A DNA stretch of 60,000 bases from Nymphaea colorata (lineage: Eukaryota; Streptophyta; Magnoliopsida; Nymphaeales; Nymphaeaceae): NCBI RefSeq assembly GCF_008831285.2, contig NC_045147.1, positions 22,408,981 through 22,468,980 on the forward strand, read 5' to 3'. Under the pieces are notes generated by a model. The model was not told the origin of the DNA. It worked only from the letters and a program-made list of their open reading frames with translations, and ran no database searches. The position numbers and the translations under genes were made by a program. Below are positions 58,896 through 60,000 of this stretch, piece by piece. The first letter of the stretch is position 1. Each line of letters opens with the position of its first letter.

Positions 58896-60000
58896 GTAAT
58901 CCCTTATTTATTAAAGTATAAGCATGTGCTGCATGGTCAAGTATTGGTCTCCATGTTAGGTATTTTCTTGCCAATTGGAGGGGCCTTAGTAGATTCCTGT
59001 CTATCTGTTGCTTAGGCTGCACTGCTTGAGTTTGCTTCAGCCATTACTGAAGGTTTGGATAAAGCAGGCTAGCCTGTTGGTTACTGGTCAGTTGTTACAG
59101 TCAATTGGTGAGGTTCAGTGACCACATCTACGGCTGGTTTGAGTTTGGAACCGTTGGCTGGCTAGGACTGCTTTAGTCCTTTTGATGGGCTGAACAACTA
59201 CCTCAGTCATTTCTTGGTCTCTTTTAAAAAAGAGATATGGTAGATGTGATTGTTGGTTTTCGTTTGCAGTCTACAGTGTACTGTGTACTATTTGCAAATA
59301 ATCTCTTTGATTAGTTGATTAACAGGCTAGCCATATGTAACTTACGTTGTTTTTATCTAAGAGGCTCAAGTAGTAGTACAATAAACAAACTTGAACTGTT
59401 TTTGTGAAACAACAGCATTCCTCTGGATCTGAGGCTATGCTTATGTTTTGTAGGTGCAGAAGACTGGATTTCCTTGAGCTTAACTTGAGCTTGGCAAGTC
59501 AAGCGAGAGTCTGTTCTTGTTGAAGCTCAACCAAGCTAATAAGTTTGATTAAGTGCATAATGTGTATTTACGGGTTACTACTGAACAATGTTAGGCTGAT
59601 AATATTGTTGTAGTGGATGACCCTTCTTCCACAAGGTTGGCATACCACAGATTATGAATGCCATAAAAAATGAAATTTCTTGTTATGTTGAGCAGCTTGA
59701 GCTTAAATGAGCTCAATCTTTGAACCTGGGTACAAGAGGTAGCTCCGAGCTTGAACAGCTTCAGCTCGATATCCTGCTTTTGTTTGTTCTGTTATATGGG
59801 ATTAATCTCTAATCCTTTTTTAGAAAAATATTGAAAAATTATGATTAGAGTTATAACTTGTATTGAAGACACATTGACTGATTAAATATGAGAAAACCAT
59901 CTGTAAGGAATGAAAAGTGTCTATTCTCTTAACCACTGGTGTGATAGAGAAACAATAATGCAATTTTTTGTGGGCCAGAGACATACATGTGTGTGTGTGT
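58896..60000. other. PP4R3-B intron beyond exon 6
   Basis: The donor GTAATC follows exon 6 at 58895. No further PP4R3 exon is recognised before the window ends. GAGCTTGAGC-like motifs occur at 59475-59775 without defined element ends, and a (TG)n tract runs into the window edge at about 59989. Confidence 0.55.

Noticed and set aside
59475-59775. GAGCTTGAG-rich stretch as a second copy of the MITE at 33764
   Set aside because: Motifs are sparse and no TAGGGCTGCAC ends or 8-bp duplications were found.

Overview
The window is nuclear DNA of a flowering plant: spliced genes with GT-AG introns, an AT-rich background, Ty1-copia, PIF/Harbinger and hAT-type elements, and plant versions of MIRO, calreticulin, PP4R3 and a CKI1-like histidine kinase. 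The species cannot be named from the sequence. All exon coordinates come from reading splice sites and protein similarity by eye.

Layout. (A) 1-12413, minus strand: a mitochondrial Rho GTPase (MIRO) gene, 13 exons visible, frame intact, 3' end outside the window. (A) 15622-18400, plus strand: first two exons of a PP4R3 (SMEK/PSY2) gene, head to head with MIRO and broken off after exon 2. 18628-20222: a long inverted repeat (arms about 0.75-0.8 kb, loop about 40 bp). 20510-27100: an apparently intact CKI1-like hybrid histidine kinase. 28429-44240, minus strand: a 5'-truncated, frameshifted calreticulin pseudogene that still ends in HDEL, split by a 5.8-kb Harbinger element (with a nested hAT MITE), a young 5.36-kb copia element with identical LTRs, and an older copia remnant. 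(B) 44243-50407, minus strand: a decayed second MIRO copy. (B) 54128-58895, plus strand: a second PP4R3 copy whose visible part is intact, running out of the window.

Main interpretation. Blocks 1682-18631 (A) and 44243-57575 (B) are direct copies of one head-to-head MIRO-PP4R3 unit. The pattern is that of a tandem duplication: the left copy kept all of MIRO and a truncated PP4R3, and the right copy kept PP4R3 and a truncated MIRO. Some 25.6 kb carrying the inverted repeat, the kinase and the calreticulin pseudogene lies at the junction. The ancestral gene pair has thus been split into two loci, each keeping one working gene and one dead partner. Insertions found in only one block (MITEs at 8605, 45329 and 57186) postdate the duplication, and some stretches are much more alike than their surroundings, which suggests gene conversion.

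The most testable new idea is that the truncated PP4R3-A promoter and exons, which end in phase 0, may splice across the inverted repeat into the kinase, whose first visible exon also starts in phase 0.
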